Shown here: positions 36,880-45,977 of the stretch, piece after piece
How the letters are laid out: the number at the start of each line of letters is the position of its first letter
How positions within the stretch are numbered: the first letter of the stretch is position 1
From: Flavobacterium quisquiliarum
GTDB lineage: Bacteria > Bacteroidota > Bacteroidia > Flavobacteriales > Flavobacteriaceae
Direction: 5' to 3'
DNA: 64,000 nucleotides
NCBI RefSeq assembly: GCF_019308285.1
Contig: NZ_WWEM01000020.1
Span: 453,207 to 517,206, forward strand
Program-made: the position numbers and the translations under genes
Notes under the pieces: generated by a model
What the model was told of the DNA's origin: nothing
The model's input: only the letters and a program-made list of their open reading frames with translations
Database searches by the model: none

Positions 36880-38478
36880 ATGAAAAATCAAAATATAGTA
36901 TATAAAATCCTTATTTCTGGCTTGCTTCTTTTGGGAACTGGCTGTACCAATTTGGACGAGACAGTTTATGACAAAATAACTGCTGAAGGGACAACGCTTA
37001 CTGAAGAAGATTTGACGAGTATTATTGCGCCAGCTTATACTTCATTTAGAGGAATTTTTTGGAACTGGGATGGTTTGCATGATTTGTATGAAGAATCGTC
37101 TGACTGTTTAGTAACGCCACAGCGAAATGGAATTGGCTGGGGAGATTATTATATCACCATGCACCTCCATACTTGGGGCTCTACGCTTCCTCATGCAGAA
37201 GGTAACTGGAGTTATATGTATACAGGTGTAAATAGTGTGAATAGGGCAATATATCAGATAGAACAGATTGAAGGTATTGCAAATAAAGATAAAGTAATTC
37301 AGGAACTAAAAGCATTAAGAGCAATTTATTACTATTTACTGCTAGATAATTTTAGAAATGTTCCTATTGTAACTTCTTTTATAAATCCTCCAGGCTATCT
37401 GCCAGTTCAGAATACAGGAAAAGAAGTATATGATTTTGTTGAAAGCGAATTGAAAACTGCACTGCCATTTTTAAGTGAAGAGAATAATACGGAAACTTAT
37501 GGAAAAGTTACAAAGTGGGCAGTTAAGATGACTTTGGCTAAATTGTATTTAAATGCACAAGTTTATATTGGTACTCCTAAATATAATGAAGCTTTAGCAG
37601 AGGTTAATGAAATTATAGCCAGTGGAAAATTTAGTCTGGCAACTAATTACGCTGATAATTTTAAAATTAAAAATGAAGGTTCTCCAGAAGAAATATTATC
37701 AATTCCTTTTGATCAGGTAAAAACAGGAGGAAGTTACTGGCCTTTTAAATCATTAGCAGCACCAAGTCAGGCTACATTTGAAATGAGCGGTGGCCCTTGG
37801 AATGGAACTGGAGGAATTCCTCAATTTATTGATACGTACGATCCAGATGATCAAAGATTAAAAGATTGTTGGTTAGGAGGTAAACAATATACAAGCAAAG
37901 GAGAGCCGATAATGGTAGATGGTAAACAATTTGAGTATATCAATTTCATGACAAACGTAAACGGCTGTGAACCTAACGAAGGCTACAGATTAGTTAAATA
38001 TGAAATTGGTACCGGAGATATAGGACAAACCAGTAATGATGTGCCTTTCTACAGATATACTGATGCTTTGATGATTAAAGCAGAATGTTTGTTAAGAAAT
38101 GGAGATGCTGATGGAGCAGCTGCTATTGTTTCTCAAATCAGACAAAGAGATTTTAAAAATACAAATCCTGCTAAAGCTACTGTTACTGGAGCAAAACTTA
38201 GTGGAGGAAGTGTATATAAATATGGAACTTATGATTCTGGTGTTATTACTAAATTAGAAGGCGGTGCTGATATTCAGTATGGAGGTTTCTTAGATGAACT
38301 TGCTTGGGAATTTATTGGAGAAGCACATAGAAAACAAGATTTAATACGATTTGGAGTATTTACTAAAAAATCATGGTTTACTCATACGCCAAATGGTGAT
38401 TTCAGAAGTATTTTGCCAATTCCTCAATCTGTAAGAGATACCAATAGTAATCTCCAGCAAAATCCAGGTTACAATTAA
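36880..38478 (+). CDS. SusD/RagB-like surface lipoprotein
   Basis: A 532-aa lipoprotein. The lipobox ends at C22 (LLGTGC). TPR-like helices and the conserved SusD pattern follow: an ALRAIYYYLLLDNFRNVPIV segment typical of the family (core RAIYYYLL) and a C-terminal region with EFIGEAHRKQDLIRFG and ILPIPQ near the end. It caps the SusC channel and binds the ligand on the cell surface. It starts 12 bases after SusC. Nothing in the sequence fixes the ligand. Length is normal. Confidence 0.94.
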   Translation: MKNQNIVYKILISGLLLLGTGCTNLDETVYDKITAEGTTLTEEDLTSIIAPAYTSFRGIFWNWDGLHDLYEESSDCLVTPQRNGIGWGDYYITMHLHTWGSTLPHAEGNWSYMYTGVNSVNRAIYQIEQIEGIANKDKVIQELKALRAIYYYLLLDNFRNVPIVTSFINPPGYLPVQNTGKEVYDFVESELKTALPFLSEENNTETYGKVTKWAVKMTLAKLYLNAQVYIGTPKYNEALAEVNEIIASGKFSLATNYADNFKIKNEGSPEEILSIPFDQVKTGGSYWPFKSLAAPSQATFEMSGGPWNGTGGIPQFIDTYDPDDQRLKDCWLGGKQYTSKGEPIMVDGKQFEYINFMTNVNGCEPNEGYRLVKYEIGTGDIGQTSNDVPFYRYTDALMIKAECLLRNGDADGAAAIVSQIRQRDFKNTNPAKATVTGAKLSGGSVYKYGTYDSGVITKLEGGADIQYGGFLDELAWEFIGEAHRKQDLIRFGVFTKKSWFTHTPNGDFRSILPIPQSVRDTNSNLQQNPGYN

Positions 38479-38514
38479 GATTACGTACAATAATAATTTG
38501 AATTTTTTAGTTTC

Positions 38515-38550
38515 GATAGGGAGTAAATTAAGTTTTGCTTCCTATCTTTT
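38515..38550 (+). terminator. Probable terminator after SusD
   Basis: GATAGGGAG (38515-38523) pairs with CTTCCTATC (38538-38546) with one G-T wobble, followed by TTTT. It lies about 36 bases after the SusD stop codon. Confidence 0.5.
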
Positions 38551-38654
38551 AGTATCATTTAAAAAGGATTTTTTCTTTGAATTATAAGCATTGTAAAATT
38601 CGTTTTTTTATCTTTAGAATTAAATAATTATCCAATAATAAATACGGTTTGATT

Positions 38655-39293
38655 ATGGAAATTAAGGTTCATAATTTGCAAAACGGACAGGTAAGAGTTA
38701 ATCGAATTCTTCCTGCCAGTGAAAATGATAACTTTCATGCATTTTCCTATACGGGAATAGCAAAACCAGTAAAATGTAAAGTCTGGCTTCCTGTATCAAG
38801 TTATTTGATAGAACATCCAAAAGGTATTGTTTTGATTGACCAAATGTGTCATGCAGAAATGCGTCAAATTAAACGTGATAAAAAAGAACTTAGTTTTTTT
38901 CAAAATCTCATCAATAAGCCATTTGTAGAACTTGAGGATATCATCAGCGAAAAGCTGGCAAAAGTCGGATACAAATCAAATGATATAGATTATTTGATAC
39001 CTAGCGATCTTCCATCAGATTATTCTAGAGGATTAGATTATCTTAAGAATGCAAAAAAAATCATGATAAGCGACGTTCAATGGAATGTTGAGTCAGCAGC
39101 AAAACCATTGAGTTTACTAGATGAAAAGTGGAATGATCTAAATGTTCAAAAATATAGTTTCTCAAAAACCGGAATAGGTCCGCAAGGTTTGTCTTATGAT
39201 TTGTTTGGAGATAGAACAGTCATTTTAGTAAGTACTCCAGAATATAGTTCAGGAGCAGTAACCGCAATTATAAAAAATAATTGGATCTGTTAG
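38655..39293 (+). CDS. Degenerate, shortened metallo-beta-lactamase-fold protein
   Basis: I start at the ATG at 38655 (212 aa) and not at the TTG two codons earlier. The fold is recognisable: VWLPVSSYLIEHPKGIVLID matches the opening strands of lactonase-type metallo-beta-lactamases, and NDIDYLIPSDLPSDYSRGL aligns with the position of the usual xHxHxDHxGG zinc motif. Here the metal histidines are gone (SDLPSDY at 117-123; only the Asp is kept). The later PGHTPG-like loop reads STPEYSSG (193-200), also without His. The protein stops soon after, so the C-terminal part of the fold is missing. It should not be an ordinary zinc hydrolase. It may be a non-catalytic relic, a binding protein or a decaying gene. 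Confidence 0.6.
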   Translation: MEIKVHNLQNGQVRVNRILPASENDNFHAFSYTGIAKPVKCKVWLPVSSYLIEHPKGIVLIDQMCHAEMRQIKRDKKELSFFQNLINKPFVELEDIISEKLAKVGYKSNDIDYLIPSDLPSDYSRGLDYLKNAKKIMISDVQWNVESAAKPLSLLDEKWNDLNVQKYSFSKTGIGPQGLSYDLFGDRTVILVSTPEYSSGAVTAIIKNNWIC

Positions 39294-39312
39294 TAACGAC
39301 TAAAACGAACTT

Positions 39313-39771
39313 TTAAGAACGTGGTTTAGGAAGATTTCTATCATACATAATGATAGTTCCTGCTACGGCTACATTTAAACTTTTTTCTGATTTGAATTTT
39401 ACTAAATGATGGCATTTTTCCATCGATTTTTTGGACAAACCATGATCTTCTGCTCCGAGTAGATAAACACAGCGTCTAGGATGTTCGAATGTTTCTAAAT
39501 CTACCGCTTTATCAGTTAGTTCGACACCAACCAATCGTGCTCCTTTTGGTAAATTTTCAAAAAATGCTTCAAAAGTATCATAATGAAAATACGGAATTGC
39601 TTTTACGGCGTCATGTGTATCGCAAGCTTGTTTAGCATATCGATTGCCTATAGTAAATATAAAAGTAGCACCTAAATTTTGAGCAGATCTCCATAAAACA
39701 CCTAAGTTTTCTGGTGTTTTTCCATTTTGTATACCTATGCCGAAATACTCATTTATAAAATTATCATTCAT
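39313..39771 (-). CDS. SpoU/TrmH-family RNA 2'-O-methyltransferase
   Basis: A 152-aa SPOUT methyltransferase. The three knot motifs are visible: N-x-GVLWRSA near the start, LLGAEDHGLS in the middle and SLNVAVAGTIIMYDR near the end, which binds S-adenosylmethionine. It would methylate a ribose in tRNA or rRNA. I use the ATG at 39771. The frame continues upstream to a TTG at 39807, but that TTG coincides with the -33 element of a good promoter (39777-39807), so translation cannot begin there. It converges on the metallo-beta-lactamase-fold gene with a 19-base gap and has no operon partner. Confidence 0.87.
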   Translation of the reverse strand: MNDNFINEYFGIGIQNGKTPENLGVLWRSAQNLGATFIFTIGNRYAKQACDTHDAVKAIPYFHYDTFEAFFENLPKGARLVGVELTDKAVDLETFEHPRRCVYLLGAEDHGLSKKSMEKCHHLVKFKSEKSLNVAVAGTIIMYDRNLPKPRS

Positions 39772-39776
39772 AAATG

Positions 39777-39807
39777 CAAAGGTACAAACTGTAAAAACAT
39801 AAATCAA
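39777..39807 (-). promoter_or_regulatory. Promoter of the SpoU methyltransferase gene
   Basis: On the minus strand TTG (39807-39805) and TACCTTTG (39784-39777) are separated by 20 bases, matching the Bacteroidota -33/-7 arrangement. The -7 box is only 5 bases from the ATG at 39771, so the transcript must have an extremely short leader or none. Confidence 0.7.
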
Positions 39808-40188
39808 TTTTTTATAGGAGTGGAATGGGGTTTGGTATTAAGTTGTTGTTTGCTAGCTGTTTGTGTGTTATTTTGCGGTTTTAGTTTTGCTTTTTTCTTT
39901 TGTAAACTTGTTGTTATACTGAAGATTTTTTGAAGATATTTTAGAAATTTTACAATGTTATTTTGGGGTTAACAATTGTTAAATATGCGTAAAGACTGGT
40001 ATTTATTGCATTTATTTACTTAAATTTGTTGAAAGGCACATTTGGAATTGCGAACAATATTTTAATTTCAATTGCTGATGAAACAAAATTTATCCAGGTT
40101 AAGTTCTGAGTTTTAAAACCTAAAAATGGATTTTTATCGCTCAACGTGCCAAAATAAGTTTTAATAATACCACAAAAGCCCCAAGATT
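39808..40188. other. 381-base intergenic region between divergent genes
   Basis: The left edge borders the methyltransferase promoter. A -7-like box TAAATTTG lies at 40021-40028 and would give the beta-helix gene a 5' leader of about 155 bases; it has no good -33 partner. I see no gene or stable hairpin. Confidence 0.5.
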
Positions 40189-41478
40189 ATGAAAAAAATT
40201 ACTTTATTGGTTTGTTTATTGCTGACAGCAGCCGGCGTAAACGCACAACAGGAAAAAGGAATTATTGGATACAACAACTGGTTGGATAACTGGACAGAGT
40301 TTAAACCTCATAAAGTTGAATCTAAGGAAGCAAATCAAATTTTAGCTGGAAACATTGCGGAGAATACAAAATTGCTGAAAAGAAATGTATATGTTCTTCA
40401 AGGAAATGTATATGTTACTAATAATGCTGTTCTTACAATTGAACCAGGTACTGTAATTATTGGAGATGCTGAAACTAAAGGTACTTTGGTAATTACAAAA
40501 GGAGCTCAAATCATGGCTATAGGTCAGGAAACTGATCCTATTATCTTTACTTCTAACAAAAGCATGAAAAAAGCTGGTGATTGGGGAGGTGTAGTTGTTC
40601 TTGGCGATGCTCCAATCAACAAATTTGGAAGTGTAGGTTCTTATAACTTAGATCTTGACCCAGCTCTTACTGTTTATGGTGGAAACAACGAAGCGAGTAA
40701 TTCTGGAGTTTTAAAATTTGTGAGAATCGAATTTGCAGGTAAAAAAGTTAAAGGTCTAGATAGTTTTAATGGATTAACTGTTGCAGGAGTTGGTAACAAA
40801 ACGGTTATAGAAAATATTATGGTGAGCTACTCTGGTGGTGATTCATTTGCTTTTTATGGTGGTGATGTGAATGCATCTCAATTAGTGTCATACAAATCAA
40901 TCAACGATGATTTTAAATTTACGCAAGGTGTTCAAGCTCGTTTATACAATTCTTTAGCAGTTAGATCTTCTTATTTATCAAGTAATAAAGATGGATCTAG
41001 ATGTTTGGAAGTAAAAGGATATGAAAAGAAAAATGAAACTGATTTTACTAAAAAGTTCACAACGGTTACTGCATCAAATGTTACATTGCTAAATGATAGC
41101 GAAAAAATTAAAGCGGATATCCAATCTGGTTTAGTAAAAGAAGCTGTTTATGTTGCTGAGAATGCTTCTTTAGAATTAAAAAGAAGCGTAATTTCTGGAT
41201 TTAATCCAGCTGTATTGATAGACAGCAAAACTGAAATCAATTCAGCTAATCTTAAGAAAATTAAATTTGAAGAAATGTTTTTCAATCAATGTAATGGTAA
41301 CATCTTTACAGAAAACAATAAAGATAATACAGATTTAGAAAATTGGTACGGAAACAGCATTTTTGCAAATGTTTATTCTCATACTGAGAATCAAGAAACT
41401 TTTGTTGATGTTTACAATGCAAGAAGACCAGATTTTAGACTTAAATTAGGTAATATTACTGCTTCTAGCGGAAAGTAA
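40189..41478 (+). CDS. Secreted right-handed beta-helix-like protein
   Basis: A 429-aa protein with a clear signal peptide (1-19, ending VNA). The body consists of short beta repeats with alternating Gly/Asn turns (NVYVTNNAVLTIEPGTVII, ITKGAQIMAIG, GDWGGVVVLGDAPIN), as in parallel beta-helix proteins. I see no catalytic motif, no lipobox and no T9SS sorting domain. It has its own region and a strong terminator, so it is monocistronic. It lies between two SusCD pairs on the same strand but separated from both. The role is unknown; surface or periplasmic binding of a polymer is possible. Domain shape is fairly confident, function is not. Confidence 0.65.
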   Translation: MKKITLLVCLLLTAAGVNAQQEKGIIGYNNWLDNWTEFKPHKVESKEANQILAGNIAENTKLLKRNVYVLQGNVYVTNNAVLTIEPGTVIIGDAETKGTLVITKGAQIMAIGQETDPIIFTSNKSMKKAGDWGGVVVLGDAPINKFGSVGSYNLDLDPALTVYGGNNEASNSGVLKFVRIEFAGKKVKGLDSFNGLTVAGVGNKTVIENIMVSYSGGDSFAFYGGDVNASQLVSYKSINDDFKFTQGVQARLYNSLAVRSSYLSSNKDGSRCLEVKGYEKKNETDFTKKFTTVTASNVTLLNDSEKIKADIQSGLVKEAVYVAENASLELKRSVISGFNPAVLIDSKTEINSANLKKIKFEEMFFNQCNGNIFTENNKDNTDLENWYGNSIFANVYSHTENQETFVDVYNARRPDFRLKLGNITASSGK

Positions 41479-41500
41479 TAAAAATAATAGAATAATGAAA

Positions 41501-41537
41501 AAGAAGCCGAAACTAGTTGTTTCGGCTTCTTTTTTAT
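41501..41537 (+). terminator. Terminator after the beta-helix gene
   Basis: AAGAAGCCGAAAC (41501-41513) and GTTTCGGCTTCTT (41519-41531) form a perfect 13-bp stem with a 5-nt loop, followed by a T run. Confidence 0.92.
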
Positions 41538-41794
41538 TTAATAAATTACCTATAAAGCATATTATGTCTGTGAATTAAGTTTAATTAACTGATATATAGT
41601 TGTTTATGTTTGTAAAAACGGAAGTGGAGGAATATAATAATGTTAAAAATAAATTAGCATTAAAATTTTAGTAGAAAAACAATTTAATTAACATATTGTG
41701 TATTAATACTTTAATTTTTAAATGGGGAATGATGCTGAAAATAGAAGGTTGCTAAATCTAAAGAACAAGGTATTAATTTTAACTATTTTGGAAA

Positions 41795-41823
41795 TTGAAG
41801 AAAGTATAAAATATTTAAATTTG
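41795..41823 (+). promoter_or_regulatory. Candidate promoter of the 81-aa gene
   Basis: TTG at 41795-41797 and TAAATTTG at 41816-41823 are 18 bases apart, close to the Bacteroidota -33/-7 spacing. The start codon follows 41 bases later. Confidence 0.5.
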
Positions 41824-41864
41824 GTTTTGTAATACATGACATCAAGCAGACAAATCTTTTAAAT

Positions 41865-42110
41865 ATGGAAAAAGCTATACAATTAAAAGTGAGAAAAGAT
41901 TTGGATCCCCGCCAACAACTCACAGTCATCAAATTAAAAGGAAGTCTTATCTCGAAAGGCTATACAGAAATCATACATATTCTTGATCAAGATGATGAGT
42001 TTCATCTTAATACTTTTGAAACAGCTCAAGATAGAAGAAGTGAAGTACATCAGTACATTGCTGCATTTATAAATGCTGAAAATCTCAATGATACGATTTA
42101 TATCAAGTAG
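41865..42110 (+). CDS. Small cytoplasmic protein of unknown function (81 aa)
   Basis: An 81-aa, highly charged protein without signal peptide or membrane segment. Sequence features: a basic N-terminal strand (AIQLKVRKDL), a helix-like middle (QQLTVIKLKGSLISKG), an acidic stretch (ILDQDDEFHL) and a C-terminal helix (VHQYIAAFINAENL). I do not recognise a family. Reasons to think it is real: its own candidate promoter, an ATG start, a strong 13-bp terminator 71 bases downstream, and amino-acid composition like that of real proteins. It is isolated between a beta-helix gene and a SusCD pair, with no operon partner. Confidence 0.7.
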   Translation: MEKAIQLKVRKDLDPRQQLTVIKLKGSLISKGYTEIIHILDQDDEFHLNTFETAQDRRSEVHQYIAAFINAENLNDTIYIK

Positions 42111-42569
42111 CTTGCTGTGTGATTTCAGTTATTAAAAATGAAAGAATAAAATAAACTAAAAGTAAATTTGAGTTTTGAAAAAAGCGCCACTTCGTCAAGA
42201 AGTGGCGCTTTTTTTATATCTAATCATTTTGAATGGAAATATTGATTTTGGTTATGCATTAAATGATTGAAAGTAATTTCGAAATACATCTTTTTTAAAA
42301 AGTTGCTTTTAAGTTTCGTATAAGTAGTTATAATTGTATAAAACACATTTTTAAACGGTTATTTTTTAAATAATGTAATTTTTTTATGATAAATACGTAG
42401 TAAAATTTATTCTCGATACTATTTTATCCCCAAAAACGTATTTTATTTCTCCTTCTAAAAATCATTATTAGTCAAATTTGCATCCCGAATTATGGTTGGA
42501 TTTAACATAATCTATTCCAAACGTAATTTTCAAAAACTAACTATTTAATTAACCAAATTACCAAGCAAA
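42111..42569. other. 459-base intergenic region before the second SusC
   Basis: Holds the terminator at 42181-42215. A CAAATTTG sequence at 42474-42481 is one base from the -7 consensus and is a possible SusC promoter, giving a leader of nearly 90 bases. No gene is visible. Confidence 0.5.
42181..42215 (+). terminator. Terminator after the 81-aa gene
   Basis: AAAGCGCCACTTC (42181-42193) and GAAGTGGCGCTTT (42199-42211) form a perfect 13-bp stem with loop GTCAA, followed by a T run. Confidence 0.93.
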
Positions 42570-45500
42570 ATGACAAATTTTATTAGGATTAAAAGTCCTA
42601 ATGGCGTATCTGGATTTAGTTTGAAAGCAAAACTGATAATTTTCTTTGTTTTGTTTTCTTTATCTCAAGTAAAAGGATATGCGATTAGTTCTAAGGGTAC
42701 GACAGCACCGCAAAATGTACAACAGCAAAAGAGTATAAGCGGGCAGGTCAATGATGAAAATGGTATGCCGCTCCCAGGTGTAACCATTTTAGAAAAAGGT
42801 AGTAAAAATGCTGCCTTAACAGATTTTGATGGAAAGTTTATTTTAAAAGTAGAAAACGAAAATGCAGTATTAGTATTCTCTTTTTTAGGTTATACCAATA
42901 CCGAAGTTGCCATAAAAGGCAAAACTACTGTTAATGTAAAGATGCAAAGAGCTACAGCTTCGTTAGAGGAAGTCGTTGTTGTAGGTTACGGTAAAATGAA
43001 GAAGAAGGATTTAACGGGAGCTATTGTCCAAGTTTCTCCAGATAAATTAGTAAACCAAAATCCGCAGACTGTTCAGGATATCTTAAGAGGTACTCCTGGT
43101 GTGAGAGTAGGTTATGATCCATCTGCAAAAGGCGGTGGAAGTATACAGATTCGTGGGCAGACTTCGGTGTACACAGCGAGAAATAATAACGATAATGAAA
43201 AAACGGGAGGTCCTCATAATGCACCGCTTATTATTTTAGACGGAATGCAATTTTATGGTGAGCTATCAGAAATCAATCCTGATGATATTGCACAACTTGA
43301 TATTTTAAAAGATGCTTCGGCAGCATCAGTATATGGTTCAAGAGCGGCAGCTGGGGTTATTCTTATTTCGACCAAAAAAGGTAAAACGGGCAAACCTATG
43401 GTTAGTTTTACTACGAATACAACCATTAGTAATAAGAGTGCTTATCGAGGTGTATATTCTCCAGAAGGTTACTTAAAATATCGCGAAGATTGGGAAACTG
43501 CTCAAACCTATGGTGTTAATACGGCAACTGGCCAGTACGAAGCATTTATTGCAGGAACAGTAGCAAATGGCAGACCTGGATATTTTTCAAATCCAAATGA
43601 TTTGTCTAAGTGGGGAATTACCGAAGCGCAGTGGCTCGCTTATCAGCCTGCTGCACAAACAGTAGGGAAAAGTGCTAAAGAAGTGTGGGGAGCACGTTTG
43701 GGACTGAATTTTGACCCTTCATTGATGGCTAACTTTTTAGCAGATAAAACACACGATTGGAGTAATAGCTCTTTCAGAACAGGAATTAATCTTGATAATA
43801 ATTTGAGTATTTCAGGAGCAGGCGATAGAGTAAATTATTATATCTCTTTTGGTTATTTAACTTCAGAAGGAGCCATTGTTGGAAACGATTATAAAGCCGC
43901 TCGTTCCAACATGAAAGTGGATGCTAAAGTAACAGATTGGCTTGATCTTGGAGTAAATGTCAATTTTCAGGATCGATCAGATGGAGATGTTACTCCTTCT
44001 TTGGATACACGTTCCGGGTTTAATAATATGATGAGAACCAGTCCGTTTGGAACATTCATAGACGCAAATGGTAACTACGAGAGACAACCAATGGGGAAAA
44101 ATGTCTCAGGACAGAATTATAATTATTACTACGAGCGTCAATTTATTGATAAAGAAACGGGTTATACCACATTGAATACGATTTTTAATGCGAAGGTAAC
44201 TTTACCTTTAGGGATTACTTATGCATTTAATATTGCACCTCGTTATCAATTCTTTCACGATCGTTATTTCAGATCTACACAGAACCCAAACTGGCCTGCG
44301 GCTACTACAGGGGTAAACAGAAATAATTCAACAAGATTTGATTATAACTTGAATAACACTTTAACATGGGATTATAAGATTGCTCAAAAACATCATATCA
44401 TTGCCACTTTTGTTCAGGAAGCTGAAGAACGTCGTTTTTGGTCAGATGGAATGGATGCTTATAATATCCAGCCTTCAGATGCTTTAGGTTTTCACCTTGT
44501 GAATACGGCAACAATGGCGAATAGCGCACTTAGATCAAACGATACACACGAAACGGCAGATGCATTGATGGCTAGACTTTTCTATTCGTTTGATAATCGT
44601 TATATGCTGACAGCGACTGTACGTCGTGATGGATATTCGGCTTTTGGAGCTTCAAATCCTTATGCCGTTTTCCCTTCTTTTGGAGTGGCATGGAACTTTA
44701 AAAATGAAAAATGGTTTAACTGGGAAGCGATGAGTACAGGTAAATTACGTTTGTCTTGGGGTAAAAATGGAAATAGAACTCTTGCAGATCCGTACATTTC
44801 TTTGGCAAATTTAGTTAATACAGGTACAATGGGGTATTTAGATGCCTCAGGAAAAGCTCTTGAAATAAAATATTTAGCACTTGATCGTATGGCAAATCCA
44901 AATTTAGAATGGGAAAAAACTACCTCTACAAATATTGGTGTTGACTTAGGTTTCTTACGTGACCGTATTACAGCCACTTTAGACCTTTATAGGGCATCTA
45001 CTCACGATATGATTATGAGCCAATCGCTGCCTGGTTTTACTGGATTTTCATCAATTGCCACAAACCTTGGCGAAGTTCAAAATCAGGGTATTGAGTTGAG
45101 CCTTAATACACTTAATATGAAAAGGCCAAATTTTGAATGGCGTACTACATTTGGAATCTCTTATAACGAAAATAAAATTGTGTCATTGTATGGCAACATG
45201 GTAGATATTAAGGATACAAATGGTAATGTTATCGGAAAAAAAGAAGGAGATGATTCAGCAAATGGATGGTTTATAGGAAGACCTATTACTCAAATCTGGG
45301 ATTATAGAATAACTGGAATTTGGCAGAAAGACGAATGGAAAGAAGCTCAGAAATATGGACAGCGTCCTGGAGATCCAAAAGTAGCTAACAGCTATACGGC
45401 AGATGATGTTGATGCCGTAGATGCAGACGGAAATCCTTATAAAAAAGCAGTTTACAATGAAAAAGACAAGCAGTTTTTAGGAAATTCAAATTCTCCGGTA

Positions 45501-45965
45501 CAGTGGTCGCTTCGCAATGATTTTAAAATTTATAAAAATTGGGATTTGGGTATCAGTATGTATTCTAACATTGGAGGTAAGTCACTTGATTCTAATTATA
45601 TGAATACTTTCAATGATTCTAGTTTGTATAAATTCAACTTTAATCCTTATGTAAATCCGTATTGGACACTAGATAATCCAACTAACGAGTGGGCACGTCT
45701 TGACGCTAAAGGGCCAGCAGGAACGCCAGTTGCACCAGGAAGATTATATGATCGTAGCTTTATTCGTCTAGATAATATTTCGTTAGCTTATACACTTCCT
45801 AGAGATCTTTTAGACCGAGTGCATATTAAAAGTATCAAAATTTATGCTTCTATGCAAAATGTGGCTACATGGTCGGCTTCTAAAGAATGGAAATATTATG
45901 GAGATCCTGAAACAGGAGGATTGGCAACGAGGCAGTTTAATTTAGGTTTTAATTTCCAACTTTAA
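42570..45965 (+). CDS. SusC-like TonB-dependent outer-membrane transporter
   Basis: A 1131-aa protein. An export signal (hydrophobic core about 20-34) is followed by a spacer with a Gln-rich stretch, a carboxypeptidase-regulatory-like domain (about 55-126), the SusC motif VVVVGYGKMKKKDLTGA (135-151), a plug and a barrel ending in LGFNFQL. It is about 135 residues longer than the SusC at 33880. It pairs with the SusD gene 12 bases downstream. No CAZyme, sulfatase or regulator is adjacent, so the ligand is unknown. Confidence 0.95.
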   Translation: MTNFIRIKSPNGVSGFSLKAKLIIFFVLFSLSQVKGYAISSKGTTAPQNVQQQKSISGQVNDENGMPLPGVTILEKGSKNAALTDFDGKFILKVENENAVLVFSFLGYTNTEVAIKGKTTVNVKMQRATASLEEVVVVGYGKMKKKDLTGAIVQVSPDKLVNQNPQTVQDILRGTPGVRVGYDPSAKGGGSIQIRGQTSVYTARNNNDNEKTGGPHNAPLIILDGMQFYGELSEINPDDIAQLDILKDASAASVYGSRAAAGVILISTKKGKTGKPMVSFTTNTTISNKSAYRGVYSPEGYLKYREDWETAQTYGVNTATGQYEAFIAGTVANGRPGYFSNPNDLSKWGITEAQWLAYQPAAQTVGKSAKEVWGARLGLNFDPSLMANFLADKTHDWSNSSFRTGINLDNNLSISGAGDRVNYYISFGYLTSEGAIVGNDYKAARSNMKVDAKVTDWLDLGVNVNFQDRSDGDVTPSLDTRSGFNNMMRTSPFGTFIDANGNYERQPMGKNVSGQNYNYYYERQFIDKETGYTTLNTIFNAKVTLPLGITYAFNIAPRYQFFHDRYFRSTQNPNWPAATTGVNRNNSTRFDYNLNNTLTWDYKIAQKHHIIATFVQEAEERRFWSDGMDAYNIQPSDALGFHLVNTATMANSALRSNDTHETADALMARLFYSFDNRYMLTATVRRDGYSAFGASNPYAVFPSFGVAWNFKNEKWFNWEAMSTGKLRLSWGKNGNRTLADPYISLANLVNTGTMGYLDASGKALEIKYLALDRMANPNLEWEKTTSTNIGVDLGFLRDRITATLDLYRASTHDMIMSQSLPGFTGFSSIATNLGEVQNQGIELSLNTLNMKRPNFEWRTTFGISYNENKIVSLYGNMVDIKDTNGNVIGKKEGDDSANGWFIGRPITQIWDYRITGIWQKDEWKEAQKYGQRPGDPKVANSYTADDVDAVDADGNPYKKAVYNEKDKQFLGNSNSPVQWSLRNDFKIYKNWDLGISMYSNIGGKSLDSNYMNTFNDSSLYKFNFNPYVNPYWTLDNPTNEWARLDAKGPAGTPVAPGRLYDRSFIRLDNISLAYTLPRDLLDRVHIKSIKIYASMQNVATWSASKEWKYYGDPETGGLATRQFNLGFNFQL

Positions 45966-45977
45966 AATTATTCAACA

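Larger units (their letters stand above)
41479..41864. other. 386-base AT-rich region before the 81-aa gene
   Basis: Contains the terminator at 41501-41537 and the promoter at 41795-41823. The rest is AT-rich sequence in which I see no gene. Confidence 0.5.

Noticed and set aside
39772..39807. Longer N-terminus of the SpoU methyltransferase from a TTG codon
   Set aside because: The TTG is part of a well-formed promoter and would lie upstream of the transcription start.
39727..39933. 68-codon plus-strand frame next to the methyltransferase
   Set aside because: Overlaps the start and promoter of the opposite-strand gene and has low-complexity hydrophobic composition without any recognisable motif.
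42181..42215. Structured small RNA around the strong hairpin
   Set aside because: A perfect stem, short loop and T run right after a gene are fully explained by an intrinsic terminator.
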